Part shown: one piece after another, positions 1 through 6,910 of the stretch
Numbering within the stretch: the stretch's first letter is position 1
Layout of the letters: every line of letters starts with the position of its first letter
Assembly (NCBI GenBank): GCA_947490035.1
Contig: CANLGS010000181.1
Coordinates: 1 to 7,497 of the forward strand
Source: Gemmataceae bacterium
GTDB taxonomy: Bacteria > Planctomycetota > Planctomycetia > Gemmatales > Gemmataceae
Direction: 5' to 3'
Length of the DNA: 7,497 bases
Notes under the pieces: generated by a model
What the model saw: the letters and a program-made list of their open reading frames with translations, nothing else
Database searches by the model: none
Told to the model about the DNA's origin: nothing
Made by a program: the position numbers and the translations under genes

Positions 1-14
1 GCTCTCTTCTCTTC

Positions 15-43
15 TTTTTGTGCCCTTTGTGCCTTTTCGTGGC
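15..43. repeat. Short degenerate tandem repeat downstream of the DUF1501 gene
   Basis: Three related 8-10 nt units follow each other: TTTGTGCC (17-24), CTTTGTGCC (25-33) and TTTTCGTGGC (34-43), flanked by a pyrimidine-rich stretch. The block is AT-richer than the rest of the window and lies 22-50 bp past the DUF1501 stop. It has no strong hairpin. It may be part of a dispersed repeat continuing to the left of the window. Confidence 0.4.
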
Positions 44-64
44 TAATCTTCTTGATCGCGCGAC

Positions 65-1450
65 CTACGCCAGCACGCCCCTTGCCACCTCGCCGTGGAC
101 GTTGGTCAGTCGGCGTTTGATGCCGTTGTGATAGTACGTCAGTTTCTCGTGGTCGATGCCGAGCAGGTGCAGCACGGTCGCGTGGAAGTCGTACCACGCG
201 ACCGGGTGTTCCGCGACCTTCCAGCCGATCTCGTCCGTCGCGCCGAACGCGGTGCCCGGCTTGCAACCGGCGCCCGCGAGCCAGCACGAGAAGCCGTACT
301 TGTTGTGATCGCGCCCCGTGCCGACTACGTTCCCGGCGCTCTGCGTGAACGGCGTCCGCCCGAACTCGGTGGTGAAGATCACGAGCGTGTCCTTCAGCAT
401 GTCCTTCTGCTTCAAGTCTTGAATGAGTGCCGCAACCGGTTGGTCGATGCGGAACGCTTCCGCACCGTGGTTCTCCTTCACGTTCTCGTGCGCGTCCCAG
501 CTCGTTCGCGGCGAACCCGCGATCGGCCCGCCGCTGTAGATTTGCACGAACCGCACGCCCTTCTCAAGCAGGCGCCGCGCGAGTAGGCACCGCTTGCCAC
601 AGTCCGCGGTCTTCGGGTCGTCGAAGCCGTAAGCCGTCTTCAGCTTCGCGGGTTCCTTGCTCAAGTCCGCGACCGCCGGCACCGCGAGTTGCATCTTCGC
701 CGCGAGCGCGTAGCTCTCCATCCGCGCCGCGAGCGCGCCCTCGTTTCCGCTGCGTTCGAGGTGCATCTGGTTGAGCTTTTCCAGTGCCGCGCGTGAGCCT
801 TTCTCTTCGGCCGCGGGAATCGCCTTTTCGGGGAACAGGTCGCGCACGGGCGACTCACCGCCGCGGAACACCACGCCCTGATGCTGCGCCGGGAGGAAGC
901 CGTTCGACCAGTTGCTCGCGGCGCCGTTGGCTTCGCCGCGCCCGTCCGGCAAAACGACGAAAGCCGGAAGATCGTCGGCTTCGCTGCCCAGTCCATAACT
1001 CAGCCACGAGCCGAGTGCCGGGTAGCCGTTGAATTGGAAGCCGCTGTTCAGCACGAACAGCGCCGGCGTGTGGTTCGCGCTGTCCGCGGTCATCGAGTTG
1101 ATAACGGTGAGTTCGTCCGCGACGCCCGCGATGTGCGGGAACAACTCCGACACCCACAGCCCGGATTTGCCGCGCTGCTTGAACTCCCAGTCCGGTTTGC
1201 GGAGCAGGCCCACTTGCCCGAAGAACACGTCCGGTTTGGTGTCGCTGCCGAGCGGCTTGCCGTGGCGCTTGGTGAGTTCCGGCTTGTGGTCGAAGCTGTC
1301 GATGTGGCTCATCCCGCCGACGAGCGAAATCTGGATCGCGCGCTTCGCCTTCGCCGCGTGGTCCGGCTTCGCGCCGGCGAGTTGGTGCAACGCCGCCATC
1401 GCGCCCAGACTGGAAGCGGCACTGAGGAATTCTCGTCTGCTAACTGGCAT
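65..1450 (-). CDS. DUF1501 family protein, Tat-exported
   Basis: 461-residue protein of the DUF1501 family, an alkaline-phosphatase/sulfatase-like fold group expanded in planctomycetes; no reaction is firmly established. Residues 4-9 read SRREFL, a twin-arginine export motif, followed by a hydrophobic stretch to about residue 26, so it should be folded in the cytoplasm and exported by Tat. Family landmarks include GGMSHIDSFD (45-54), WDAHENV (318-324), TEFGRTPF (361-368), GRDHN (379-383) and DFHATVLHLLG (421-431). The Asp, His and Glu in these blocks are candidate metal ligands by analogy with the superfamily. The start at 1450 was chosen because it puts the Tat motif at the N-terminus; a longer in-frame start at 1546 would overlap the upstream gene and bury the signal. 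No clear Shine-Dalgarno sequence precedes it. It ends with TAG and follows the TAXI gene by 40 bp. Family membership is secure; function is not. Confidence 0.93.
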   Translation of the reverse strand: MPVSRREFLSAASSLGAMAALHQLAGAKPDHAAKAKRAIQISLVGGMSHIDSFDHKPELTKRHGKPLGSDTKPDVFFGQVGLLRKPDWEFKQRGKSGLWVSELFPHIAGVADELTVINSMTADSANHTPALFVLNSGFQFNGYPALGSWLSYGLGSEADDLPAFVVLPDGRGEANGAASNWSNGFLPAQHQGVVFRGGESPVRDLFPEKAIPAAEEKGSRAALEKLNQMHLERSGNEGALAARMESYALAAKMQLAVPAVADLSKEPAKLKTAYGFDDPKTADCGKRCLLARRLLEKGVRFVQIYSGGPIAGSPRTSWDAHENVKENHGAEAFRIDQPVAALIQDLKQKDMLKDTLVIFTTEFGRTPFTQSAGNVVGTGRDHNKYGFSCWLAGAGCKPGTAFGATDEIGWKVAEHPVAWYDFHATVLHLLGIDHEKLTYYHNGIKRRLTNVHGEVARGVLA

Positions 1451-1472
1451 TGGAAGTACCCATTCGTTTAGT

Positions 1473-1488
1473 CGAGCCTCGCGGCTCG
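1473..1488 (-). other. Intergenic hairpin with GCGA tetraloop between the TAXI and DUF1501 genes
   Basis: On the minus strand CGAGCC pairs with GGCTCG around a GCGA (GNRA-type) loop, starting 2 nt after the TAXI stop codon and ending 22 nt before the DUF1501 ATG. There is no following U-run, so it is not a classical terminator; a role in mRNA processing, stability or tuning of DUF1501 translation is possible. The pairing is seen directly and the role is inferred. Confidence 0.5.
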
Positions 1489-1490
1489 GT

Positions 1491-2789
1491 TCAGCTACGG
1501 GACTCGGACAGCCGGCCGTAGAGCATTCGCATTTGGATCTTTTCACTCAGCGCGGCGCACTGCGAGAGGAAGATCGCGAACAGTTGATCGCCGCGGACCT
1601 TTTCGCTGGTCAGTTCCTTCAGCGCCTCCTGCTTGATCAGAGTTACCAGCCGCAGAAACGGGCGTAACTCCTCGGGGGCTTCGACTTTCATCTGGTCCAG
1701 TTCGACCGTCAGGGTCCGGCCGATGAAGCCTTCGAGCTTCTCCTTCTGCACCTGGTCCGCTGCCGCGGCGATCTGCTCCCGGCGGCGGCGGAGCCAGCCC
1801 CATATCAAGATGGCCGCCGCGACGACGCCGAACAGTGCTTCCTTTGATTTCGACAGCAGTTCCATGATCTGCGACAGGCGATTGAAGGCCGCCGCCGGGT
1901 CGTGGTACTTCACGACGCTCGGGTGCATCACCGCGGCGTCGTAGTTCTTGGCGGTCTTGGCCGAGAGCAGGGCCGGAAACGAGGCCGACAGGTTGGTCTC
2001 GTAGAGTGCCGCCAGCGCCTCGCGAACCAACGGGTCGGACGCGTCCGACCGGCCCGCGAGCAGCGCCGTGACGGCAACGGTTCGGACCGCGTCGGCGGGA
2101 AGGGGCTTCTTGCCGGGGTACAGCCCTTTCGGGATGGTTGTGGGCGTGAACCACGGGTGCCGCATGGCCAGCCCCTCCGGATCGGCGAGACCGAGCAACA
2201 CCCAGTCACCGTTTCGCAAAAGCTGTTCGAGGAGCGGGTTCATCCAACCCGTGGTCACGAGAGCGGCGTCGATCTCTTTGTCGTTCGCGAGCGCGGCGAA
2301 AGGCACTTCCGACTCTTGCAAATCCTTCAGGGGAATGTCGTAGTGCGACAGCACCGTAACGGCGTTCGGGCGCATGCTCGAACCCTTCAGCCCCAGCGCC
2401 ACCCGCTTCCCCGCCAGGTCCGCCGGCGAATGGATCTTCCTGTCGTTCCGCACGATGAAATGAAGCGTCTCCGGGAAGAGCGGTGCGATCCCGGCAACGC
2501 CTTCGGGGGTCAGCGAAGCCGGCTGAATCAGCGCGAGGTCCGCACCGGCGGTACGCAGCAGTTCGACGTTCTCCTCGCTGCCCGCCGTCTCGACGACCCG
2601 AACGGGCCGACCGGTCCGCTCCCGCAACCGCTTGGCCAACTGTTCCGCGAAGGTGAAGTACAGCCCGTCCTTTTTGCCGCCCGCAATACGGATCTCCGGC
2701 GGAAGAGTTTCGCGGGTCGTAGCCCAGGCGACCGCGCACGCGACGATGACGGCCAGCGCGACAACGGCTAACGGCACGAAGAAACGCAT
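1491..2789 (-). CDS. TAXI-type solute-binding protein with two membrane helices and cytoplasmic tail
   Basis: 432-residue protein resembling TAXI solute receptors of TRAP transporters. Residues 3-23 form a signal anchor. The binding domain spans about 32-305, opening with IRIAGGKKDGLYF and ENVELLRTAGADLALIQP (74-91), and includes DLAGKRVALGLKGSSMRPNA (124-143) and AAVMHPSVVKYHDPAA near its end. TAXI proteins are usually about 320 residues. This one adds a second hydrophobic helix (about 318-333), then RRRR (334-337) and about 95 mostly charged, probably helical residues. The positive-inside rule puts the tail in the cytoplasm and the binding domain outside. No TRAP permease gene is in the window, so import is unproven; a sensing or scaffold role is possible. 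A weak GGGGA lies 8 nt upstream of the ATG. It sits between the DUF1549/DUF1553 and DUF1501 genes, and five consecutive arginines at residues 54-64 use CGG, unlike the CGC-leaning neighbours. The family call is good; the substrate is unknown. Confidence 0.85.
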   Translation of the reverse strand: MRFFVPLAVVALAVIVACAVAWATTRETLPPEIRIAGGKKDGLYFTFAEQLAKRLRERTGRPVRVVETAGSEENVELLRTAGADLALIQPASLTPEGVAGIAPLFPETLHFIVRNDRKIHSPADLAGKRVALGLKGSSMRPNAVTVLSHYDIPLKDLQESEVPFAALANDKEIDAALVTTGWMNPLLEQLLRNGDWVLLGLADPEGLAMRHPWFTPTTIPKGLYPGKKPLPADAVRTVAVTALLAGRSDASDPLVREALAALYETNLSASFPALLSAKTAKNYDAAVMHPSVVKYHDPAAAFNRLSQIMELLSKSKEALFGVVAAAILIWGWLRRRREQIAAAADQVQKEKLEGFIGRTLTVELDQMKVEAPEELRPFLRLVTLIKQEALKELTSEKVRGDQLFAIFLSQCAALSEKIQMRMLYGRLSESRS

Positions 2790-2882
2790 GACCTGATTCC
2801 CCGCGGTGGCGTAGGAGGAGTGAGCTTGAACCGGGACAATGGTGGTTCGCCCCGAAGCTTTGAATATTGCCGCGCAGCGAAC
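2790..2882 (-). other. 93-bp gap between the DUF1549/DUF1553 and TAXI genes
   Basis: No gene, strong hairpin or U-tract is visible, so read-through from the large gene into the TAXI gene is plausible. A possible weak promoter for the TAXI gene (minus-strand TTGTCC followed after 17 nt by TCCTAC) has a poor -10 match and is not claimed as a feature. Confidence 0.5.
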
Positions 2883-5855
2883 TCATTCGACGGTGACGAA
2901 CTCGTTGCTGTTGAACAGCACGCGGCACAGCGCCTTCAGCCCGTGGTCGGTCACGAGCTTCGTCGCGAGCTTCATTTCGTCGGTCGAGGGGTCGCGCTGA
3001 TATACCAACTGCCACGCGCGGCGCACCTGCTTCTCCGCGCCATCGGCGTCCTTCGCGATACGACTTGCGAACGCGTCCGCGGCGCGCAGCGCGAAGCCGT
3101 TGTTCCACAAGGCGAGCGCTTGCAATGGCGTCGTGGTGATCGCGCGGCGCGGCGCCGCGGAGGCCGGGTCGGGGCAGTCGAACGTGTCGAGCAAGCCCTG
3201 ATTCGCGCCGCGCGGCGTGAACCGGTACACGCTCCGCCGGTGGAACTCCGGCCCGACGGGGTCGAACGGGTCGAAGTACGCGGTGCCGTTGAAGTCGCGA
3301 ATCTTGTAGTCGCTGAAACCCTTCCCGCCGACCTCCGGGTTGAGCAACCCGGAGACGGACAGCATCGAATCGCGCACCGCTTCGCCTTCGAGCCGGTGCG
3401 GTTTGTACCGCCACAGCAGCCGGTTGTCGGCGTCGAGCGCCGACGCCTCTTTGCGCGGCGCCGAGGCTTGGCGGTAGGTAGCTGAAGTGACGATGAGTTT
3501 GTGCAGCGCCTTCAGACTCCACGCACCCCCTCCCTTACGGTCGGGGTTCACCAACTCGCTGGCGAGCCAGTCGAGGAGTTCGGGGTGCGAAGGGCGACCG
3601 CCGTTGAAGCCGAGATCGTTGGGCGTTTCGACGATGCCGGTGCCGAAGTGGTAGTGCCACACGCGGTTCACGACGACCCGCGCGAACAGCGGGTTGTTCG
3701 GCGCGGTGATCCACGCCGCGAGCTTCTTGCGCCGCTCCGCGTCCGGCGCGTCCGGCTTGAGTTGGAAGTCGGCGTTCGGGCCGGTCACGGCGGCAAGCCC
3801 CGCGGGCGCGACGACCGCGCCGGGGGTCGCGAGGTCGCCGCGCGCCAGGAACCTTGTGATTCCCGGTGCGAGCGGCACGTTCGCGTGAGCCTTCCCGCCC
3901 GCTGCCTTCTGGCGCAGTGCGCCCAGTTGCGCCGCAAGCGTGTCGTGTTCCTTGCGGAGAGTTGCTCGCGTTGCGCGCTGGTCGGGGGTGAGCTTCGCGT
4001 CGATCTCGGCGTTCGTCGCGAACCCGCCGCCGGAGGTGAACGAGGCGGCGACTTCTTCGAGTGACAACGCCTTGTCATAGACCCGCGCGATGCTCACCGT
4101 GCCCGCGAGCATCTTGTTCCCGCCGGCCGGTTCGTGCCGGCAGCCGAACACGATCACCGCCTTTTCCGCCTTGAACGCGAGCGGCCCCTTCGACGCGTAG
4201 CCCTTGCCGTAAGGCTTGCCGTTGCGGTAGCCGGTAATGGTGCCGTCGTCCGCGAACGTGACCGCGAAGTGAACACACTCCGTCGCCGCGTCCTTCTCGA
4301 CGGCACCGCCGAACGACTTGTAGCGCACGAAGCCGTTGCTGCCGGCCATCCACCGCGTTGGCTCGTTCTCGCCGAACACGATCGCGTCGAACTCCACGCC
4401 GTCGGGGGTCTGCACCGAGATGACGCCGCCGCCGCGCTGCGCGAGGTCGTCGAGTTTCACCCAGGCTTCGAGCGTCTTGGCCTTCAGGTCGAAGGTAAGC
4501 GGCGCGGTGCGCAACAACCCGGTCTTGCCGTCGAGAACTGCGCCTTCGTCGGTGAGTTTCGCGCCGCCGGTCGGCTTCGCGTGCAACTTGCCCACGAGTT
4601 CGTCGCCGCTCTTGCGGAAGTCCCACGCCGCGACCGGCGACGGCGCGTCGGCCGCGACTTTGCCCATACCCTTCTCGGCCATTGCCGCCTTGCGCGCCGG
4701 TTCCTCGACGGCCGCGAGTTCCTTCGCGACCCTGTTCAACTCCTTTGTTAGCTTCGCGGCCTCGGTACTCGACTTCGCGTCGGGAACCGCGCGCTCGCCG
4801 AAGCCCACCCCGCCGAGCGCGGACGCGAGCCGGTAGAAGTCGGTCTGCGAGATCGGATCGAACTTGTGGTCGTGACAGCGGGCGCAGTTCGCGGTCAACC
4901 CCAGGAAGGTCTGGCCGACGCCGCCGACGATGTCTTCGAGTTCGTCCTGGCGCGCGACCGCGCGCATCTGGTCGTTGCCCAGAACGGTGTTGTGAACGCC
5001 CGCCACGAGAAAGCCGGTGGCCTTCACCGCGTCCGGGTCGTTCGGCTTCAGCACGTCGCCCGCGAGTTGCAGTCGTGCGAACTCGTCGTAAGGCATGTCC
5101 GCGTTGAGCGCGCGAATTACCCAGTCGCGGTAGTGCCAGGAGTTTTGGCGCGGGGTGTTCCGCTCGAAGCCGTCGGTCTCGCCGTAGCGCACCACGTCGA
5201 GCCAGTGCCGCGCCCACCGCTCGCCGTAGTGTGGCGACGCGAGCAGTTTATCGACCACCTTTTCGTAAGCGTCGGGCGCCTTGTCCTTCACGAACGCTTC
5301 GACCTCTTCGGATGTCGGCGGAAGTCCGACGAGGTCCAAGTAGACGCGGCGGACGAGCGTGCGCCGGTCCGCTTCCGGCGACAGTGACAACCCCTTGTCA
5401 CTCAGCTTCGCGGTTACGAAGTGGTCGACGGGGTTGCGGTTGTCTGGCACCTTCGGGCGCGCGACCGGTTGCAGTGCCCACCAGTCGTAGCCGGCGCGCG
5501 CCGAGGTGGTGAAGCGGAACGGGTCGATGGGGTCGCTGCCCCACTTCGCGCCGCTCTCGATCCACTCCTTGAGCAACTTCTGTTCGGCTTCGAGTAGCGG
5601 CTTCTTGGGCGGCATCTCGCCGGCCGCGACGCGTTCCCACAATGCGCTACTCGCGGGCTTGCCCGGCACGACCGCGGCCGACGCGCCGGCTTTGTTCGAC
5701 AGGTCGAGTTTGCCCTTCGGCTTCGCCCCGCTGTGGCAGTCGAGGCACCGCGCCGCAAGCAGCGGCGCGATCTGCTTGTCGAAGTCTGGAGGGGCGGCCG
5801 TGGCAACAGAGGTGAGAGCGCAGAGGGCGAAGAGGGAGAAGAGGGAGAAGCGCAT
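2883..5855 (-). CDS. PSCyt1/DUF1549/LamG/DUF1553 secreted cytochrome-like protein
   Basis: 990-residue planctomycete-type multidomain protein. Residues 1-20 are a Sec signal peptide (MRFSLFSLFALCALTSVATA). A PSCyt1 cytochrome-c-like domain follows, with heme-binding CLDCH at 37-41 and MPP at 81-83, where Met could be the distal ligand. DUF1549 covers about 144-350 and carries a second CxxCH, CARCH, at 324-328. After a charged linker (360-400), a LamG/concanavalin-like domain spans about 405-606 (AAWDF at 409-413, LEAWVKL at 462-468, ARVYDKALS at 590-598), suggesting carbohydrate binding. A helical linker precedes DUF1553 (about 705-963), with NPLFARVVVNRVWHYHFG (721-738) and TPLQALALWNN (909-919). 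It probably works in the periplasm or at the cell surface, possibly in redox-linked polymer processing; this is inferred from domains and the usual DUF1501 partner. The start is supported by GGAG 5 nt upstream and by the signal peptide. The TAXI gene follows after 93 bp. Confidence 0.95.
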   Translation of the reverse strand: MRFSLFSLFALCALTSVATAAPPDFDKQIAPLLAARCLDCHSGAKPKGKLDLSNKAGASAAVVPGKPASSALWERVAAGEMPPKKPLLEAEQKLLKEWIESGAKWGSDPIDPFRFTTSARAGYDWWALQPVARPKVPDNRNPVDHFVTAKLSDKGLSLSPEADRRTLVRRVYLDLVGLPPTSEEVEAFVKDKAPDAYEKVVDKLLASPHYGERWARHWLDVVRYGETDGFERNTPRQNSWHYRDWVIRALNADMPYDEFARLQLAGDVLKPNDPDAVKATGFLVAGVHNTVLGNDQMRAVARQDELEDIVGGVGQTFLGLTANCARCHDHKFDPISQTDFYRLASALGGVGFGERAVPDAKSSTEAAKLTKELNRVAKELAAVEEPARKAAMAEKGMGKVAADAPSPVAAWDFRKSGDELVGKLHAKPTGGAKLTDEGAVLDGKTGLLRTAPLTFDLKAKTLEAWVKLDDLAQRGGGVISVQTPDGVEFDAIVFGENEPTRWMAGSNGFVRYKSFGGAVEKDAATECVHFAVTFADDGTITGYRNGKPYGKGYASKGPLAFKAEKAVIVFGCRHEPAGGNKMLAGTVSIARVYDKALSLEEVAASFTSGGGFATNAEIDAKLTPDQRATRATLRKEHDTLAAQLGALRQKAAGGKAHANVPLAPGITRFLARGDLATPGAVVAPAGLAAVTGPNADFQLKPDAPDAERRKKLAAWITAPNNPLFARVVVNRVWHYHFGTGIVETPNDLGFNGGRPSHPELLDWLASELVNPDRKGGGAWSLKALHKLIVTSATYRQASAPRKEASALDADNRLLWRYKPHRLEGEAVRDSMLSVSGLLNPEVGGKGFSDYKIRDFNGTAYFDPFDPVGPEFHRRSVYRFTPRGANQGLLDTFDCPDPASAAPRRAITTTPLQALALWNNGFALRAADAFASRIAKDADGAEKQVRRAWQLVYQRDPSTDEMKLATKLVTDHGLKALCRVLFNSNEFVTVE
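5822..5850. repeat. 9-bp in-frame tandem repeat in the signal peptide coding region
   Basis: On the plus strand AGAGGGCGA is followed by two copies of AGAGGGAGA and a partial copy. On the coding strand it encodes the periodic signal-peptide core FSL-FSL-FAL, with CAL continuing it. Gain or loss of a unit would change the hydrophobic core by three residues without a frameshift. Confidence 0.6.
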
Positions 5856-5860
5856 GGCGG

Positions 5861-5864
5861 CTCC
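5861..5864 (-). promoter_or_regulatory. Shine-Dalgarno site of the DUF1549/DUF1553 gene
   Basis: GGAG on the minus strand ends 5 nt before the ATG at 5855. It supports that start and lies about 12 nt downstream of the inner end of the inverted-repeat element, so folding of that element could affect access to this site. Confidence 0.6.
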
Positions 5865-5876
5865 GGCGCGGAAGAA

Positions 5877-5896
5877 CCCCTCCCCAACCCCTCCCC
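5877..5896 (-). other. G-quadruplex motif in the leader of the DUF1549/DUF1553 gene
   Basis: Read on the minus strand this 20-nt stretch is G4-A-G4-TT-G4-A-G4, an ideal intramolecular quadruplex pattern with loops of 1, 2 and 1 nt. It is on the coding strand, so a transcript crossing it would carry an RNA quadruplex ending 21 nt before the ATG at 5855. The motif is seen directly; folding in the cell is inference and would compete with the hairpin formed by the two arms. Confidence 0.7.
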
Positions 5897-5972
5897 TAAG
5901 AAGGGAGGGGCTTCAGACGCGAACGCTGCGCGTTCACGGTTTCGTCTTACGTCTGAAGCCCCTCCCTTGTTA

Positions 5973-5992
5973 GGGGAGGGGTTGGGGAGGGG
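5973..5992 (+). other. G-quadruplex motif in the second arm of the inverted repeat
   Basis: The plus strand reads G4-A-G4-TT-G4-A-G4, the mirror copy of the motif in the other arm. Here the G-rich strand is the template strand for the minus-strand genes, so a DNA quadruplex could slow polymerase arriving from the cysteine hydrolase gene. The pattern is certain; the effect is inferred. Confidence 0.65.
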
Positions 5993-6014
5993 TTCTCCGA
6001 CCATTGTCACCGAT

Positions 6015-6902
6015 TCAGCGCCGAGTTTCAACCTGTGTGGTCGACGCCCAGCTCGTCCACCGCGCGGGCGGATCCCACGCCGGCGCGAGTTTGAGATGCT
6101 TGTTCAGATACGGGTTCAGCGAGTGATCCATGAAGATGTCGCGCGGGTAGGTCGCACTGGGTCGCGCCGTGCGCGCGTCCATCAGTCCGGCGTACACGCA
6201 CGCCTCGACTACCAGTTCGCTGCAATAGTAGCTGTCGCGGTCGAGGCCGTTGGGCTTGCCGACGAACGCCGTGCGGAGCGGGCCGCGCGTGCGGAAGGGC
6301 GTCAGTTGCAAAGCGAGACGGCCGATGCCGAACTCGCGCCCGTCGGTCGCCAGCGCGAACTCGGTGAGCCGCGCCGACTGCTCCGCGGTTAAGGGGCACG
6401 CCCGCGCCCGCACCCACACGCGGCCTTCCGCTTCGTAGGTGAACATGTGCGGCAGCGGCTCCAGCACGCGACACTTCAGCGTGTCGTGCGGGCCGCCTTC
6501 GAGGACGCCCGTCTGCCCGTCGGGCATCCGGAACACGATCATCGAGTGCGTCGGGTGGCTGGTGCCGGCGAGGTTGTGCATCGTCTTCCAGAACACCGAC
6601 CCGTCGGCGCTCATCACGATGTCGCCGGGTTGCGGCGTGTACGGCCGCGTCGGGGCGCGCAGGATCTGGTCTTCCTTGAAGGCCGGTTGCCACAGGTACG
6701 ACCCCGGCGGGGCGGGTTTGCCGGCGCCCGGCAACGCGAGGTCCGCGACCTTCTCGCGGATGCGCTTCTCGGCCGGCTTCAGGAAGAACGGCACCCGGCG
6801 CTCCGCGACGTAGGGCGGCGTGAGCGGCGCGGTACTCGGGTACGGGTACGGCGCCGGCTCGCCGCCGATCGCGCACAGGGCTACCAGACAGAGCGGCGTC
6901 AT
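6015..6902 (-). CDS. Exported YiiX/YaeF-like permuted NlpC/P60 cysteine hydrolase
   Basis: 295-residue protein resembling the permuted NlpC/P60 (YiiX/YaeF-like) papain-fold group, whose members hydrolyse amide or thioester bonds in cell-wall or lipid-linked substrates. In this permuted layout the catalytic His comes before the Cys. Here QPGDIVM (91-97) is followed by HPTHSMIVF (116-124), with H119 the likely catalytic His, LEGG (134-137), and YYCSELVVEACVYAG (225-239), with C227 the likely nucleophile. A short hydrophobic N-terminus (about 1-12) followed by a Pro-rich stretch suggests export, but it lacks a basic start, so the signal call is tentative. The start at 6902 has GGAG 8 nt upstream; a longer frame opening with GTG at 7085 adds 61 residues that look non-coding. 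The next gene downstream begins 159 bp away, beyond the inverted repeat, so co-transcription is uncertain. Superfamily is fairly sure; substrate unknown. Confidence 0.82.
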   Translation of the reverse strand: MTPLCLVALCAIGGEPAPYPYPSTAPLTPPYVAERRVPFFLKPAEKRIREKVADLALPGAGKPAPPGSYLWQPAFKEDQILRAPTRPYTPQPGDIVMSADGSVFWKTMHNLAGTSHPTHSMIVFRMPDGQTGVLEGGPHDTLKCRVLEPLPHMFTYEAEGRVWVRARACPLTAEQSARLTEFALATDGREFGIGRLALQLTPFRTRGPLRTAFVGKPNGLDRDSYYCSELVVEACVYAGLMDARTARPSATYPRDIFMDHSLNPYLNKHLKLAPAWDPPARWTSWASTTQVETRR

Positions 6903-6910
6903 GCGGGGAA

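Larger units (their letters stand above)
5873..5996. repeat. Long inverted repeat with G4-forming arms (MITE- or REP-like element)
   Basis: The arms 5873-5919 and 5950-5996 are reverse complements over 47 bp with one mismatch (G5900 against G5969), separated by a 30-nt centre. The centre holds a small hairpin, GAACGC-TGC-GCGTTC, at 5921-5935. Each arm is also self-complementary: 5888-5895 pairs with 5903-5910, and 5959-5966 with 5974-5981, each with a 7-nt loop. Each arm has four runs of four G, on the minus strand in the left arm and on the plus strand in the right arm. The element fills most of the gap between the cysteine hydrolase stop and the DUF1549/DUF1553 start. It could act as a terminator-like hairpin for the first gene and as a structured leader for the second. 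No target-site duplication is visible. A dispersed, non-autonomous repeat is the likeliest origin, but copy number cannot be judged here. Confidence 0.9.

Noticed and set aside
1451..1546. 32-residue N-terminal extension of the DUF1501 protein
   Set aside because: It would overlap the end of the TAXI gene and place the Tat motif internally at residues 36-41, which is not functional for export.
1902..2771. 289-codon plus-strand open frame antisense to the TAXI gene
   Set aside because: It mirrors the TAXI gene almost end to end, is rich in Arg, Val and Gly without family motifs, and is explained by GC-rich third positions leaving few stops on the other strand.
2206..3522. 438-codon minus-strand open frame spanning the gap between the large gene and the TAXI gene
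   Set aside because: It is an alternative frame of two well-supported genes, with Arg/Ala-rich low-complexity composition and no recognisable domain.
4075..5217. 380-codon minus-strand open frame inside the large gene
   Set aside because: Arg/Gly-rich shadow of the DUF1549 and LamG coding region, with no motifs.
5873..5996. CRISPR-like repeat
   Set aside because: Only two arms exist and they are inverted, not direct repeats with regular spacers.
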